Source: Micromonospora sp. H61
GTDB lineage: Bacteria > Actinomycetota > Actinomycetes > Mycobacteriales > Micromonosporaceae
Assembly (NCBI RefSeq): GCF_018070325.1
Contig: NZ_JAGPXY010000055.1
Coordinates: 1-44,772 of the forward strand
Reading direction: 5' to 3'
Length of the DNA: 44,772 bases
The position numbers and the translations under genes were made by a program. Under the pieces are notes generated by a model. The model was not told the origin of the DNA, searched no databases, and was given only the letters and a program-made list of their open reading frames with translations. Shown here piece after piece: positions 15,478 through 22,707 of this stretch. Each line of letters starts with the position of its first letter. Position 1 is the stretch's first letter.

Positions 15478-15875
15478 GCACACCCGAGCAATACGTCAGC
15501 GTCCGCTACCTCGTCGACGATGTTCACGCCGCCGTCGACTTCTACACGGCCCACCTCGGTTTTCACCTCAAGACCAGCGCGGCCCCCGCCTTCGCCGACG
15601 TGGTCCGCGGCCCGCTACGACTGCTGCTGTCCGGACCCGCCAGCTCCGGTGCCCGCGCCACACCGAACGACGCCACCAGCCCCGGCCGCAACCGCATCCA
15701 CCTCATCGTCGACGACCTGGACACCGAGATCGACCGGCTCCGCGACGCCGGCCTGGCGTTCCGCAGCGAGCTGGTCTCCGGGCCCGGCGGCCGTCAGATC
15801 CTGCTCGCCGACCCCGCCGGCAACCTCATCGAACTTTTCCAACCCGTCCGCGAGGCCAGCCCCGCCAACACCTGA
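15474..15875 (+). CDS. VOC (glyoxalase/bleomycin-resistance) protein
   Basis: A 133-residue VOC-superfamily protein with the beta-alpha-beta-beta-beta fold pattern: VSVRYLVDDVHAAVDFYTAHLGF in the first half, RIHLIVDDLDTEIDRLRDAGL and LLADPAGNLIELFQP in the second. The usual first metal ligand is not obvious, though a His (RIHL) and a Glu (IELF) remain at the other two places. There is no cysteine in the chain, so it is not an ArsI-type arsenical C-As lyase despite the arsenic neighbour. GTG at 15474 overlaps the arsR-arsC stop by four bases, so expression is probably tied to arsenicals. Function unknown; a binding or sequestering role is possible. Confidence 0.83.
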   Translation: MSTPEQYVSVRYLVDDVHAAVDFYTAHLGFHLKTSAAPAFADVVRGPLRLLLSGPASSGARATPNDATSPGRNRIHLIVDDLDTEIDRLRDAGLAFRSELVSGPGGRQILLADPAGNLIELFQPVREASPANT

Positions 15876-15975
15876 ACCCAGTTGCACTTCGCCGCCAGCC
15901 CGGCAAGGCATAGTCGATGTTCCTCAGCGCCGACTCCGCCGCAGTGCAGCCACTCATGCGCAGGATCTCGCGAAT

Positions 15976-16761
15976 CTAGGTGACATCCCGGCCCAACTGA
16001 TCGGCGTGCGCGGTGATCCACCTCGCGTCGCGTCGGTAGAGCCCGACGTGACCGCGAATGTTCTCCTGTCCCTGATCAGCCCGGGCCTCGGTGAAGACGG
16101 CGAGGTCGTGTAGTCGATGGACTGCGACCTGGAGGACGTGAGCAGGGTCTTGCTCCGAGCCGTAGGCATCGCAGAGCACGCGCAGCCGACGTGCCCGTTC
16201 GCCCAGGTCACTGCCGATTGCGTCGCCGTTGTCGGGATGGGCCAGCGGCACCAGCCGGTAGGCAAGGTAGGCCAGGTCCCACGACCGGGGACCGGGCGAG
16301 GCCGTGTCCCAGTCGATGACTCCGGTGAGCCGCCGGTCGGTGAAGACCATGTTGTACGGCGCGAAGTCGTTGTGACAGATGACCTCAGCTGGCTGCCGCA
16401 CCGGGAACTGCCACACTCCACCGACGGCGTCGAAGCTGGCGCTGGCCTGGTGAAGTTGTCCGAGGTAGACACCGGCATCGGTGAGGACGGCGTCGCTCCA
16501 GATCCAGTCCGGCAACGGGTACTGCGGCACGATGCCCGGCAGGTACGAGACGCTGTCGCGTCCGTGCTCATCGGTTCCGAGTGGCTGCGGAGCCCAGGTG
16601 ACGCCGTGCTCACGCAGATGTCGTAGCAGGCGTTGAATCGTCGGGCTCCAAGCCCCGGCACCGCGCCGAACGGTGGCACCGACACGTGTTGCGCCCCCCA
16701 TGTTGCCCCCGGGTAGCGCTTCCTCCTGCTCGCCGACCGCGTTCGCGCTGTGGTCATCCAT
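15976..16761 (-). CDS. Aminoglycoside/choline kinase-like phosphotransferase (APH family)
   Basis: A 261-residue APH/ChoK-like kinase. The catalytic loop ICHNDFAPYNMVF has the H-x-D and N, followed by the metal-binding GVIDWDTASPGPRSWDLAYLAY. The N-terminal lobe is short and the glycine-rich loop is not clear, as in many uncharacterised members. Substrate is unknown; antibiotic resistance is not implied by the fold alone. The ATG at 16761 follows GAGG eight bases upstream. It is transcribed from the AT-rich island at 16797-17039, which would hold its promoter, and converges with the VOC gene. Confidence 0.83.
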   Translation of the reverse strand: MDDHSANAVGEQEEALPGGNMGGATRVGATVRRGAGAWSPTIQRLLRHLREHGVTWAPQPLGTDEHGRDSVSYLPGIVPQYPLPDWIWSDAVLTDAGVYLGQLHQASASFDAVGGVWQFPVRQPAEVICHNDFAPYNMVFTDRRLTGVIDWDTASPGPRSWDLAYLAYRLVPLAHPDNGDAIGSDLGERARRLRVLCDAYGSEQDPAHVLQVAVHRLHDLAVFTEARADQGQENIRGHVGLYRRDARWITAHADQLGRDVT

Positions 16762-16849
16762 GGCCACATCCTCAGCGCGTGCGGGACGCAAAGCCACCGT
16801 GTTCGTGAGCCCGGCTGCCGCCGGGAGGAGCGAGGCCCAGCTGAACCGA

Positions 16850-16867
16850 TTAATAGATTGGTATTAA
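16850..16867. repeat. Inverted repeat in AT-rich island
   Basis: TTAATA-N6-TATTAA, a perfect 6-6-6 repeat about 90 bases upstream of the APH-like start. Operator-like in size. Confidence 0.55.
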
Positions 16868-16911
16868 CGATAATCCGCTAATTACTTGGACAAAAGGTAC
16901 GTAGCGCTCAT

Positions 16912-16935
16912 GCATCATAATGACAGTTATGCTGC
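16912..16935. repeat. Second inverted repeat in AT-rich island
   Basis: GCANCATAA-N6-TTATGNTGC: each arm matches except for one central base. Position midway between the two flanking genes. Confidence 0.5.
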
Positions 16936-17039
16936 GTAACGAATGAGAATGGTGTGGTGGTCAGGTAAGCGAGCCGAAGCACTTGCTGGTCACCGGGTTG
17001 TGGGCGCCCACCGCGGCAACCGCCCCTGCTCCTGATGCT

Positions 17040-17564
17040 TCAGACCGGGTTGCCACGCCCGCCAGGTAGGACGCCGCAGTTGCGGCAGGCCCGCAGTGGG
17101 CGGCGGTCCTCGTCGCCGCAGGCCAGGCAACGTCCGGCCGGGTCGACCCCCGCGTCGTACGCATCGAGGACCCGTTTCACCACGATGGAGAGCTGCTCGG
17201 TGGGATGCTTCTGCGGATCGGGGCAGTAGGCGATGTCGTGGCACCCCCACGAGTCCCACGGATGCGGCGTTGCGGGAATTCGTCTGCCCTCCTGCTTCTG
17301 CAGACGCCGCTGGGCCGCGAACGCGACAGCCCTTGCCAGCACCAGAGCGCGGGCAACCTCGAGTTCACCGAGGGCCCGGACCAGCGACGGGGGATCGACC
17401 TCAATGTCACCGGGGATGCGCTGACGGGTCGCCAGGTGATGCCAGGTGGCGTGGAAGCCGTACGGCGCGAAGTGGTAGAGGCAGTCCCGTAGATGCGTCC
17501 GGCGCCGTCGAGGGCTGAGGCTCTCGTCACGCACCCGGCGGGCGGTCGCGGGGAAACTGGTCAA
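17040..17564 (-). CDS. Uncharacterised protein with C-terminal zinc ribbon
   Basis: A 174-residue protein I cannot assign to a family. The N-terminal 90 residues are helical and basic (RRVRDESLSPRRRRTHLRDC), the middle contains a Trp/His/Cys-rich segment (HPWDSWGCHDIAYCPD), and the C-terminus carries a clear zinc ribbon CLACGDEDRRPLRACRNCG. Start at TTG 17564 is the only one that keeps the N-terminal segment; it has no strong ribosome site. It is fourteen bases downstream of the HNH-like gene on the same strand, so the two form an operon. Both carry C-x-x-C elements and appear to be nucleic-acid-related, but no activity is claimed. Confidence 0.6.
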   Translation of the reverse strand: MTSFPATARRVRDESLSPRRRRTHLRDCLYHFAPYGFHATWHHLATRQRIPGDIEVDPPSLVRALGELEVARALVLARAVAFAAQRRLQKQEGRRIPATPHPWDSWGCHDIAYCPDPQKHPTEQLSIVVKRVLDAYDAGVDPAGRCLACGDEDRRPLRACRNCGVLPGGRGNPV

Positions 17565-17577
17565 CCCAGAGCAATCA

Positions 17578-18039
17578 CTACGAGCGGCCGTACGCGGCGC
17601 GGGCCTGGGCTACCTCGGCGGCCTCGCGTTCACGCCAGCGGCGCTGAGCCTCCCGGTTGCACGTCCGACAGACCCGACGGTACCGGCCGGTGGTCGGGTC
17701 GAGTTCACGGTCGTGGCCGTTGCGGCACTGTGCCGCCTGGGTTCGGTTGCGGCAGGCCTCGGTCCGGCTGACCTGGCGCAGATGGGTCGGCTCGATACAG
17801 TCGGCGGCGCCGCAGGTCTGGTCGACGTCGAGGGCCGGGTCGTACCCGCCGACGAGGACAACGTACGCGGCGATGTGCGCCCACGCGCGACCGGCGACCT
17901 TCTGGTGCACTCCGCGTAGCCGCCCATAGCCTTCGATGATCAGGCAGCCGTCCTCGGTGCGGTGTGAGCGCTCCAGCAGGTGGGCGCGCAGCGACTCCTC
18001 GGTGTGGTAGCGAGACAGACCCTTCACGGTCGAGAGCAC
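17578..18039 (-). CDS. HNH endonuclease-like protein with trailing zinc ribbon
   Basis: A 153-residue protein. The central part fits phage and mobile HNH proteins: GYGRLRGVHQKVAGRAWAHIAAY is the first strand-helix element, and the CGAADCIEPTHLRQVSRTEACRN segment includes the C-x4-C-x2-P-x-HL core of the HNH_3-like group. The last third is a second ribbon, CRNGHD followed by CRTCNREAQRRWRER. These resemble phage-encoded HNH proteins that recur in Actinobacteria. Start is GTG 18039, with a GTG at 18027 possible. It precedes the zinc-ribbon gene, and is divergent from the unknown gene at 18177. Confidence 0.68.
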   Translation of the reverse strand: MLSTVKGLSRYHTEESLRAHLLERSHRTEDGCLIIEGYGRLRGVHQKVAGRAWAHIAAYVVLVGGYDPALDVDQTCGAADCIEPTHLRQVSRTEACRNRTQAAQCRNGHDRELDPTTGRYRRVCRTCNREAQRRWREREAAEVAQARAAYGRS

Positions 18040-18176
18040 GGTGTCACCGTACCCACGTCACGCAGCGTCGCCGACTGATGCCTGACACGCGGGCGCGCCC
18101 GCTCGGCGAGTGGCCGCGCGCTCTGGCCGGTAGCCGGCCGTGCTGTCCACACCAGAGCTGCCGTAGCGTCGCCCGG

Positions 18177-18569
18177 GTGGGTCTGCTGTTGGTGCTGCGT
18201 GTTCCGCTGCCGCGTTCGAAGAGCCCGCGTCGGGCTACCCGGGCGCAGCGGCGGGAGCGCTATCGCGCCGATGCCGAAGAGTGGGCCACGGCGCGGGAGC
18301 GCGGTTTGCTGCTCGACGTGTCGGTGGAGGTGCTGCTGTCGTTGCTGAATGCGGCCGGCGGCAACCGACTTCCAATCATGGGTCAGCTCGACCCGTGGTC
18401 CGATGGCGTACTCGCTCGTGAGGATCTGTCGCAGCTCGATGCCGACGTCGACCGTCTGAGGGCGGTGGCGGGTAACGACGCGGAGCGTGGGCTGGTGGCA
18501 GCGCTGATGGCGTTGCTGGCGCGGTGGCGTAACGAGCCTGGTCTGACGCTGCACTGGCATGGAGACTGA
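18177..18569 (+). CDS. Uncharacterised small soluble protein
   Basis: A 130-residue protein, start GTG at 18177 although the frame is open further upstream. After a basic N-terminal segment (RSKSPRRATRAQRRERY) it has an acidic helical core, VSVEVLLSLLNAAGG followed by LPIMGQLDPWSDG and DLSQLDADVDRLRAVAG, and ends in LTLHWHGD. No membrane segment and no catalytic motif are evident. The layout suggests a conserved actinobacterial domain, but I do not recall a name or function. It is divergent from the HNH-like gene with 137 bases between the starts and ends before a long terminator hairpin. Confidence 0.6.
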   Translation: MGLLLVLRVPLPRSKSPRRATRAQRRERYRADAEEWATARERGLLLDVSVEVLLSLLNAAGGNRLPIMGQLDPWSDGVLAREDLSQLDADVDRLRAVAGNDAERGLVAALMALLARWRNEPGLTLHWHGD

Positions 18570-18611
18570 CGGAGCTGCAAAGGATCGCACAGAGCGAGCT
18601 GGGCGGCGCCC

Positions 18612-18653
18612 CGTCGGCGTCACCGACACACGTCCGGGTCGGTGACGCCGACG
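18612..18653. terminator. Long bidirectional terminator hairpin
   Basis: Perfect 16-bp stem (arms 18612-18627 and 18638-18653, CGTCGGCGTCACCGAC and its complement) around a ten-base loop. It separates the convergent unknown gene and the RibD-like gene. Confidence 0.75.
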
Positions 18654-18659
18654 ACCGTC

Positions 18660-19220
18660 TCAGGTACGAATGCGGTAGTGCAGGGACGCCACACCGCTAC
18701 TGAATCGGCGACTGCTCAGTAGCTCCAGGCCGATGCGGGTGCCGCTGGGCAGCCCGGGCTTACCCCCGCCGGTGAGGATGGGATGGATCAGCAGGTGACA
18801 CTCGTCGATCAGTCCAGCCTGGAATGCCTGCGCCGCGAGGTGTGCGCCCCCGATGGTGAGGTCACTGGTGGCCGAGGCTTTCATGGCGCGTACCGAGGCG
18901 GGGTCGAAGCTCCTTTCGAGCCGGGTCCTGGCGGTCGAGGTCGCGTCCAACGTGGTGGAGTAGGCGACCTTGTCCGCTGTCTGCCAGACGTCGGCGAAGT
19001 CGGCAGTGAGCTTCGACTGCTCGGCCAGGGTGGGTTCGGTTTCCCAGAGCGACATCGACTCGTACAGGCGCCGGCCGTAGAGGTAGGTACCGATGGGCCG
19101 AACCAGGTCGGTGATGAACGCGAGGTACTCGTCGTCGGGTGGGGTCCAGTCGAACCTGCCGTGTTCGTCCTCGATGTAACCGTCGAGGGACACGTTGGTC
19201 ACGTAGATCAGCTTGGCCAT
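18660..19220 (-). CDS. RibD C-terminal/dihydrofolate reductase-like protein
   Basis: A 186-residue member of the DHFR-like RibD C-terminal group. The N-terminus reads LIYVTNVSLDGYIEDEHGRFDW, the first strand and loop of the fold, followed by YLYGRRLYESM and, later, DLTIGGAHLAAQAFQAGLIDE with the nucleotide-binding GG. These stand-alone proteins probably reduce a carbonyl or imine with NADPH; their substrate is generally unknown. ATG at 19220 is preceded by GAGGTG, which lies at the end of the SRPBCC gene, only four bases away. It is the last gene of the ArsR-SRPBCC-RibD operon. Confidence 0.87.
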   Translation of the reverse strand: MAKLIYVTNVSLDGYIEDEHGRFDWTPPDDEYLAFITDLVRPIGTYLYGRRLYESMSLWETEPTLAEQSKLTADFADVWQTADKVAYSTTLDATSTARTRLERSFDPASVRAMKASATSDLTIGGAHLAAQAFQAGLIDECHLLIHPILTGGGKPGLPSGTRIGLELLSSRRFSSGVASLHYRIRT

Positions 19221-19224
19221 GGCG

Positions 19225-19713
19225 TTACACCTCGACGTCGACTGCGACGGGGAGGCGGTTCCGCAGTGTGGCGTCCAGTTTGGAGAAGGCCTCGTTCCAA
19301 CCCTGGTCGGCGGGGCCAACCACCCGCCCCGGGAGCCACTGACGGATCTCGAGGCGCGTCCGTCCATCGACCTCGTCGTAGAACTCGACCCGCATCCTTG
19401 TCTCGTGCGGCTCAATGCCCTCCGGCAGCTGCCCGGTGACGTGCGCGACGCCGTCGAGCAGTTCACCGTCCACGACGTCGGTGAGGTCGACGTGGACGGC
19501 GACTCGAAGGCCGGGTTGGGTCGGGAAGACCTCGGTCCACCGCTGGTGGCCGCCAGGCCGAACGTCGAAGTCCATCTCCTCGCGGGGCAGCGAGTTGCCG
19601 ATCGGCCCCCACCATGCGGCCAGGTGGTCCGGTTCGGTGAAAGCCCGGTAGACCAGCTCGCGTGGCGCGTCCACTACGCGTGAGATGACGATTTGCGGTT
19701 TGTCGCTGTCCAT
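19225..19713 (-). CDS. SRPBCC/AHSA1-domain protein
   Basis: A 162-residue START-like (SRPBCC, AHSA1) protein. IVISRVVDAPRELVYRAFTEPDHLAAWWGP is the characteristic first strand, helix and tryptophan pair (quoted by parts), and GWNEAFSKLDATL is the closing long helix. The fold has a hydrophobic cavity for a lipid or small molecule. ATG at 19713 follows AGGAGA and overlaps the arsR stop by one base (TGATG). In many actinobacteria an ArsR repressor and this domain are paired; the ligand is not known. Confidence 0.88.
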   Translation of the reverse strand: MDSDKPQIVISRVVDAPRELVYRAFTEPDHLAAWWGPIGNSLPREEMDFDVRPGGHQRWTEVFPTQPGLRVAVHVDLTDVVDGELLDGVAHVTGQLPEGIEPHETRMRVEFYDEVDGRTRLEIRQWLPGRVVGPADQGWNEAFSKLDATLRNRLPVAVDVEV

Positions 19714-20111
19714 CAATTCTCCTTGTCGTGAGCCTTGCCCGGGGATTCGCTGTCGGGAATCGCCGAGCCGTCCGTTGGGCGACCGGCGGCCTGGACGGCC
19801 GCGAGGTGAGCGTCGAGGCGGGTGAGGGACGTGTCCCAGAACCGCCGGTAGCGCTCGATCCACTCGGCCGCTTCGCGCAGCGGGGCGGCCTCGATGCGAC
19901 TCATCCGCAACTTCCCCGACCGGGTCCGTGAGATGAGCCCGGCGCGTTCGAGCGCCTTCAGGTGCCGTGACACCGCCGGCATCGAGATGGTGAAGGGGGC
20001 GGTGAGCTCGGTGACCGTGGCGTCGCGGTCGGCCAGCTCGGCGAGGATCGCCCGTCGAGTCGGGTCGGCGAGCGCCGAGAACACCGCACTGAGTTGGTCG
20101 CTGCCAGACAC
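19713..20111 (-). CDS. ArsR-family regulator
   Basis: A 132-residue winged-helix repressor. It has the ArsR core FSALADPTRRAILAELADRDATV followed by TELTAPFTISMPAVSRHLKALERAGL, with the recognition helix around MPAVSRHLKAL. No metal-binding cysteine pair of the ELCVCDL type is present, so it is not a classical arsenical or metal sensor. I chose GTG 20111 because GGGAGG lies five bases before it; GTG 20129 and ATG 20126 are in frame but lack a site. It is first in the operon with SRPBCC and RibD. The TTAAC-N6-GTTAA palindrome at 20130-20145 is the probable operator. Confidence 0.88.
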   Translation of the reverse strand: MSGSDQLSAVFSALADPTRRAILAELADRDATVTELTAPFTISMPAVSRHLKALERAGLISRTRSGKLRMSRIEAAPLREAAEWIERYRRFWDTSLTRLDAHLAAVQAAGRPTDGSAIPDSESPGKAHDKEN

Positions 20112-20129
20112 CAGAGCCTCCCACATCAC

Positions 20130-20145
20130 TTAACCAAAACGTTAA
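20130..20145. promoter_or_regulatory. ArsR operator
   Basis: TTAAC-N6-GTTAA, a perfect 5-6-5 inverted repeat just upstream of the ArsR gene and its SRPBCC-RibD partners. Confidence 0.65.
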
Positions 20146-20369
20146 ATGTAGTGCCGGATGAACGCGTGTCAACACGCCGAGACATCGGTGAGCATCTCGG
20201 GTAAGCGCAGCGCATCGACCGAAACCCCGACCCGGCTGAGGAGCGCAGGAGTGACGTCGTTCGACTCCACCATGAGAGCTGCGGCGTTACGGCGTCCCGG
20301 AGTACGAGACCTTCCCGCCCAACCACGACGTCTCAACCCTGCGCAGCGGTGTAGGCGATCAGGGGAGCC

Positions 20370-21944
20370 CTAAGCCCCAGAGTGAGGGCTTTGTGTCGCT
20401 ACGGGCCGAGACCTATCAGCACCTGATGGGCCGGCGGTGACGATGGCGTGCACGCCCAGGCCCAGCCGGGTCAGCGCGAGTGCGGCCGCCAGGACGACCA
20501 CGACGCGAATGGCGTGACCGACGTCTGGTGCCCACAACTGGAGTTTGGCCAGCCCGGTGCCGTTCCAGAGGGCCGGCACCTGCCAGGCGACGCCGGCCGC
20601 GACCGCGGCGCAGGCACCGACCCAGGCGATGGTCGCGACGATCGTTCGGCCGCGGGAAGGGACCGACTGGGTGGAACCGTGCCGCCGCCTGCGGAGGACG
20701 CGGACCCAGGAGCAGGCCAGGAGGGTGAGCAGCACCGCGGCGACCCCGAAGAGGCCGAACAGCGCCCAGGCATGCGTCGGGTCTTCGGTGGCGGTCGCGG
20801 GTGTGCCGCCGTGCAGGATGCGAGCGAGGTTGAACGCCCCGGCGCTGAGCAGCGGGTCCATGTGCGGGGCGTAGACGTTGGTCATGATGATCACGGCGAG
20901 GTTCGAGTCGGGTGCCAGCACGATGTGGGTGAAGAAGTCCGGGGTGGCGCCGGCGTGCCAGACGATGCGGGTGCCGACGCCGTCCAGGGTGCTGTTCCTC
21001 CAACCGAACCCGTAGGTGCCGTGACCGGTGGTCACGGTGCCGGTCTGCAGCTGTCGCACACTCTGCGCTTCGAGGATCCGCGCGCCGCCGTAGCGGCCGC
21101 CGCTGAGCTGCGCGATGGCGTAGTGGGACAGGTCGTCGAGACTGGCGGCGAGGAAACCGTAGGGCACTCCGGCGGTGTCGAACGGTGCCGAGAAGCGCTG
21201 CGGCCGGCCGAAGTAGTACCGGTGCCCGACCGGGATGCCGACGGCGCGGGCTTCGTCGGCAGTGGCCGCGGAGTGCGTCATCTGTAGTGGGTCCAGCACG
21301 TGACGACGTAGGTAGCCGCCGAAGGTGTCGCCGGTGACGTTCTCGACGAGCGCGCCGAGGATCATGAAGTTGGCGTCGCTGTACTGATAGGTCTGTCCGA
21401 CGGGGGCGGTGGGCTGAATGCTGGCCAGGTCCCGTACGGATCGGGCCAGGGCGCCGGGGCGGTTGTCGTAGCGGTCGGTCAGGTCGGTGCTCCACACCTG
21501 CGGCAGGCCGCTGGTGTGGGTGAGCAGTTGGCGGACGGTGACCGTCCGGGCGGTGTCCGCGCCGCCCAGCCGCAGCCACGGGAGGTACGTGGACGCGGTG
21601 GTGTCGAGGTCGACCCGGCCGGCCTCGACCAGTTGCGACACCGCCAGTGCGGTGAACGACTTGCTTGTTGACCCGAGCAGGAACGGGGTCTGCGTGGTGA
21701 TCGGTCGGCCGTCACCGTCGACGCCCCAGGCGCCGCGCTGGAGGACCTCGTCGCCACGGATGACCGCGTACGCCAGGCCGGGTGCCCTGGTTTGCTCCAG
21801 GTACGTGCGCAGGTAGCGTTCGCCGGCGGCGAGGCCGTCGACAGCCGCGGGAACGGCCGCGACCGGGACGGCCAGCGTGGCCGTCAGCATCAGGCAGCCG
21901 GCCACGGCGATGAGCCGTCGGATGTGCGTCAGCCAGGTGCTCAT
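20370..21944 (-). CDS. Exported/membrane-anchored serine hydrolase (beta-lactamase class C fold)
   Basis: A 524-residue protein. A basic N-terminus and hydrophobic stretch (IAVAGCLMLTATLAVPVAAVPA) form a signal peptide or anchor. The catalytic domain has S-x-x-K as STSK at 92-95, YSDAN where the usual Y-x-N is written YSN, and a WHAGATPDF segment as the third motif (HxG in place of KTG). This combination is typical of class C-like peptidases and esterases, not of true beta-lactamases. The C-terminal 130 residues contain about four membrane segments. It is the last gene in a three-gene unit behind an ArsR-like regulator and a small membrane protein. It probably acts on a cell-surface peptide or ester. 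A short stem (20372-20391) overlaps its stop. Confidence 0.85.
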   Translation of the reverse strand: MSTWLTHIRRLIAVAGCLMLTATLAVPVAAVPAAVDGLAAGERYLRTYLEQTRAPGLAYAVIRGDEVLQRGAWGVDGDGRPITTQTPFLLGSTSKSFTALAVSQLVEAGRVDLDTTASTYLPWLRLGGADTARTVTVRQLLTHTSGLPQVWSTDLTDRYDNRPGALARSVRDLASIQPTAPVGQTYQYSDANFMILGALVENVTGDTFGGYLRRHVLDPLQMTHSAATADEARAVGIPVGHRYYFGRPQRFSAPFDTAGVPYGFLAASLDDLSHYAIAQLSGGRYGGARILEAQSVRQLQTGTVTTGHGTYGFGWRNSTLDGVGTRIVWHAGATPDFFTHIVLAPDSNLAVIIMTNVYAPHMDPLLSAGAFNLARILHGGTPATATEDPTHAWALFGLFGVAAVLLTLLACSWVRVLRRRRHGSTQSVPSRGRTIVATIAWVGACAAVAAGVAWQVPALWNGTGLAKLQLWAPDVGHAIRVVVVLAAALALTRLGLGVHAIVTAGPSGADRSRPVATQSPHSGA

Positions 21945-21972
21945 GTGGCGCGTCCTCCCCGTCGGTGGGCCG

Positions 21973-22248
21973 TCAGCCGATCTGACTCAACAGCTTCTCG
22001 AGCGCGGCCAGACGCTGCCGAACCTCACCGAGCTCGTCTCGCACGCCCTTGATCTCGTCCGCCGTGGCCTGGGCGCTGCTGGCACTGCGCTCGGCCAGCA
22101 CTCGGTAGCCCTCCTCCCGGGCCGCCGAGTAGCGGGCGCGATAGATGCCGATCCCGACGAGACCGGCGACCACGATCATCGCTGTCACGACCACCGCCGA
22201 GGCGATGGTCGTGGTCTGCGCAATGTCCAACGCCACCTGATGGGTCAT
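21973..22248 (-). CDS. Small single-pass membrane protein with coiled coil
   Basis: A 91-residue protein. A hydrophobic segment (IASAVVVTAMIVVAGLVGIGIY) at about residues 14-35 is followed by a basic and then a heptad-patterned region (GYRVLAERSASSAQAT, then DELGEVRQRLAALEKLLSQIG) likely to form a coiled coil. No family recognised. Its start is a few bases after the stop of the ArsR-like gene, and the serine hydrolase follows, so it is probably a scaffold, sensor anchor or partner in the same unit. Function is not claimed. Confidence 0.75.
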   Translation of the reverse strand: MTHQVALDIAQTTTIASAVVVTAMIVVAGLVGIGIYRARYSAAREEGYRVLAERSASSAQATADEIKGVRDELGEVRQRLAALEKLLSQIG

Positions 22249-22251
22249 TGC

Positions 22252-22590
22252 TCACTTCTCCTGTTCTGCGCCCGGCCCCGAGCCGGTCAGGTTCTGGGCC
22301 GCCAGCGCGATCGCGTCCAAGTCCAGGGCCACCGTGAACGGCACCGCCTGGACGTACTTCACCGAGCTGCCGTCAGGTGCCGTCACCAGCTCGCCGGTCA
22401 CCAGGCCGGCCGCTTCCAATTTCTGTAGGTGCATGTAGAGCAGCGGCCGGTTCATCTGCAGCTGCCGCGCCAACTCGCTGACGTAGGTCCGCTGCCGGGC
22501 CACGGCGGCCAGGATTCGCAGCCGGTGTGGGCTGGCCAGTGCGGCCAGCAGCGACACGAGTTCATCACCGGTTGGCGAGGTGCCGCTCAT
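22252..22590 (-). CDS. ArsR/PadR-like winged-helix regulator
   Basis: A 112-residue winged-helix protein. LLAALASPHRLRILAAVARQRTYV and SELARQLQMNRPLLYMHLQKLEAAGLV give the ArsR-type fold, with recognition helix around NRPLLYMHLQKL. The C-terminal segment after the wing is longer than in the shortest ArsR proteins and ends in an acidic tail. No metal ligand pattern is seen. ATG at 22590. It is first in the unit with the membrane coiled-coil protein and the serine hydrolase, and the 26-base palindrome at 22635-22660 lies directly upstream. Confidence 0.85.
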   Translation of the reverse strand: MSGTSPTGDELVSLLAALASPHRLRILAAVARQRTYVSELARQLQMNRPLLYMHLQKLEAAGLVTGELVTAPDGSSVKYVQAVPFTVALDLDAIALAAQNLTGSGPGAEQEK

Positions 22591-22634
22591 CCTGGTTTTC
22601 CCTTCTCAGCGGGAGTGTCGGATTTCTCTGACGC

Positions 22635-22660
22635 CCCCTGTCAGGCAAGTCTGACAGGGG
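22635..22660. promoter_or_regulatory. Perfect 10-6-10 operator-like palindrome
   Basis: CCCCTGTCAG-N6-CTGACAGGGG, every base of the ten-base arms matching. It lies 45 bases upstream of the winged-helix gene and between it and the LysR stop. It could be an operator, or a terminator hairpin for lysR read in the other orientation. Confidence 0.65.
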
Positions 22661-22707
22661 AGGGTGGCGGAAGTCAACGGCCGCGACGCACTATCGAGCT
22701 GCGCCGA

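Larger units (their letters stand above)
16797..17039. other. AT-rich intergenic island with inverted repeats
   Basis: Non-coding stretch between the APH-like gene and the zinc-ribbon cassette. The core, about 16845-16950, is visibly poorer in G+C than anything else in the window. It contains two inverted repeats (16850-16867 and 16912-16935). No RNA gene or plausible protein gene is seen. It may hold the APH promoter on the minus strand. Confidence 0.6.

Noticed and set aside
15474..15875. ArsI-type arsenical C-As lyase for the VOC gene next to arsR-arsC
   Set aside because: The chain has no cysteine and lacks an obvious first metal ligand.
16943..17033. Thirty-residue ORF starting MRMVWWSGKRAEAL
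   Set aside because: No ribosome site, no recognisable pattern; ends in arbitrary sequence.
20372..20391. Terminator hairpin after the serine hydrolase (AAGCCC with GGGCTT)
   Set aside because: Only six base pairs, overlaps the stop codon and has no T-run on the relevant strand; kept as a remark only.
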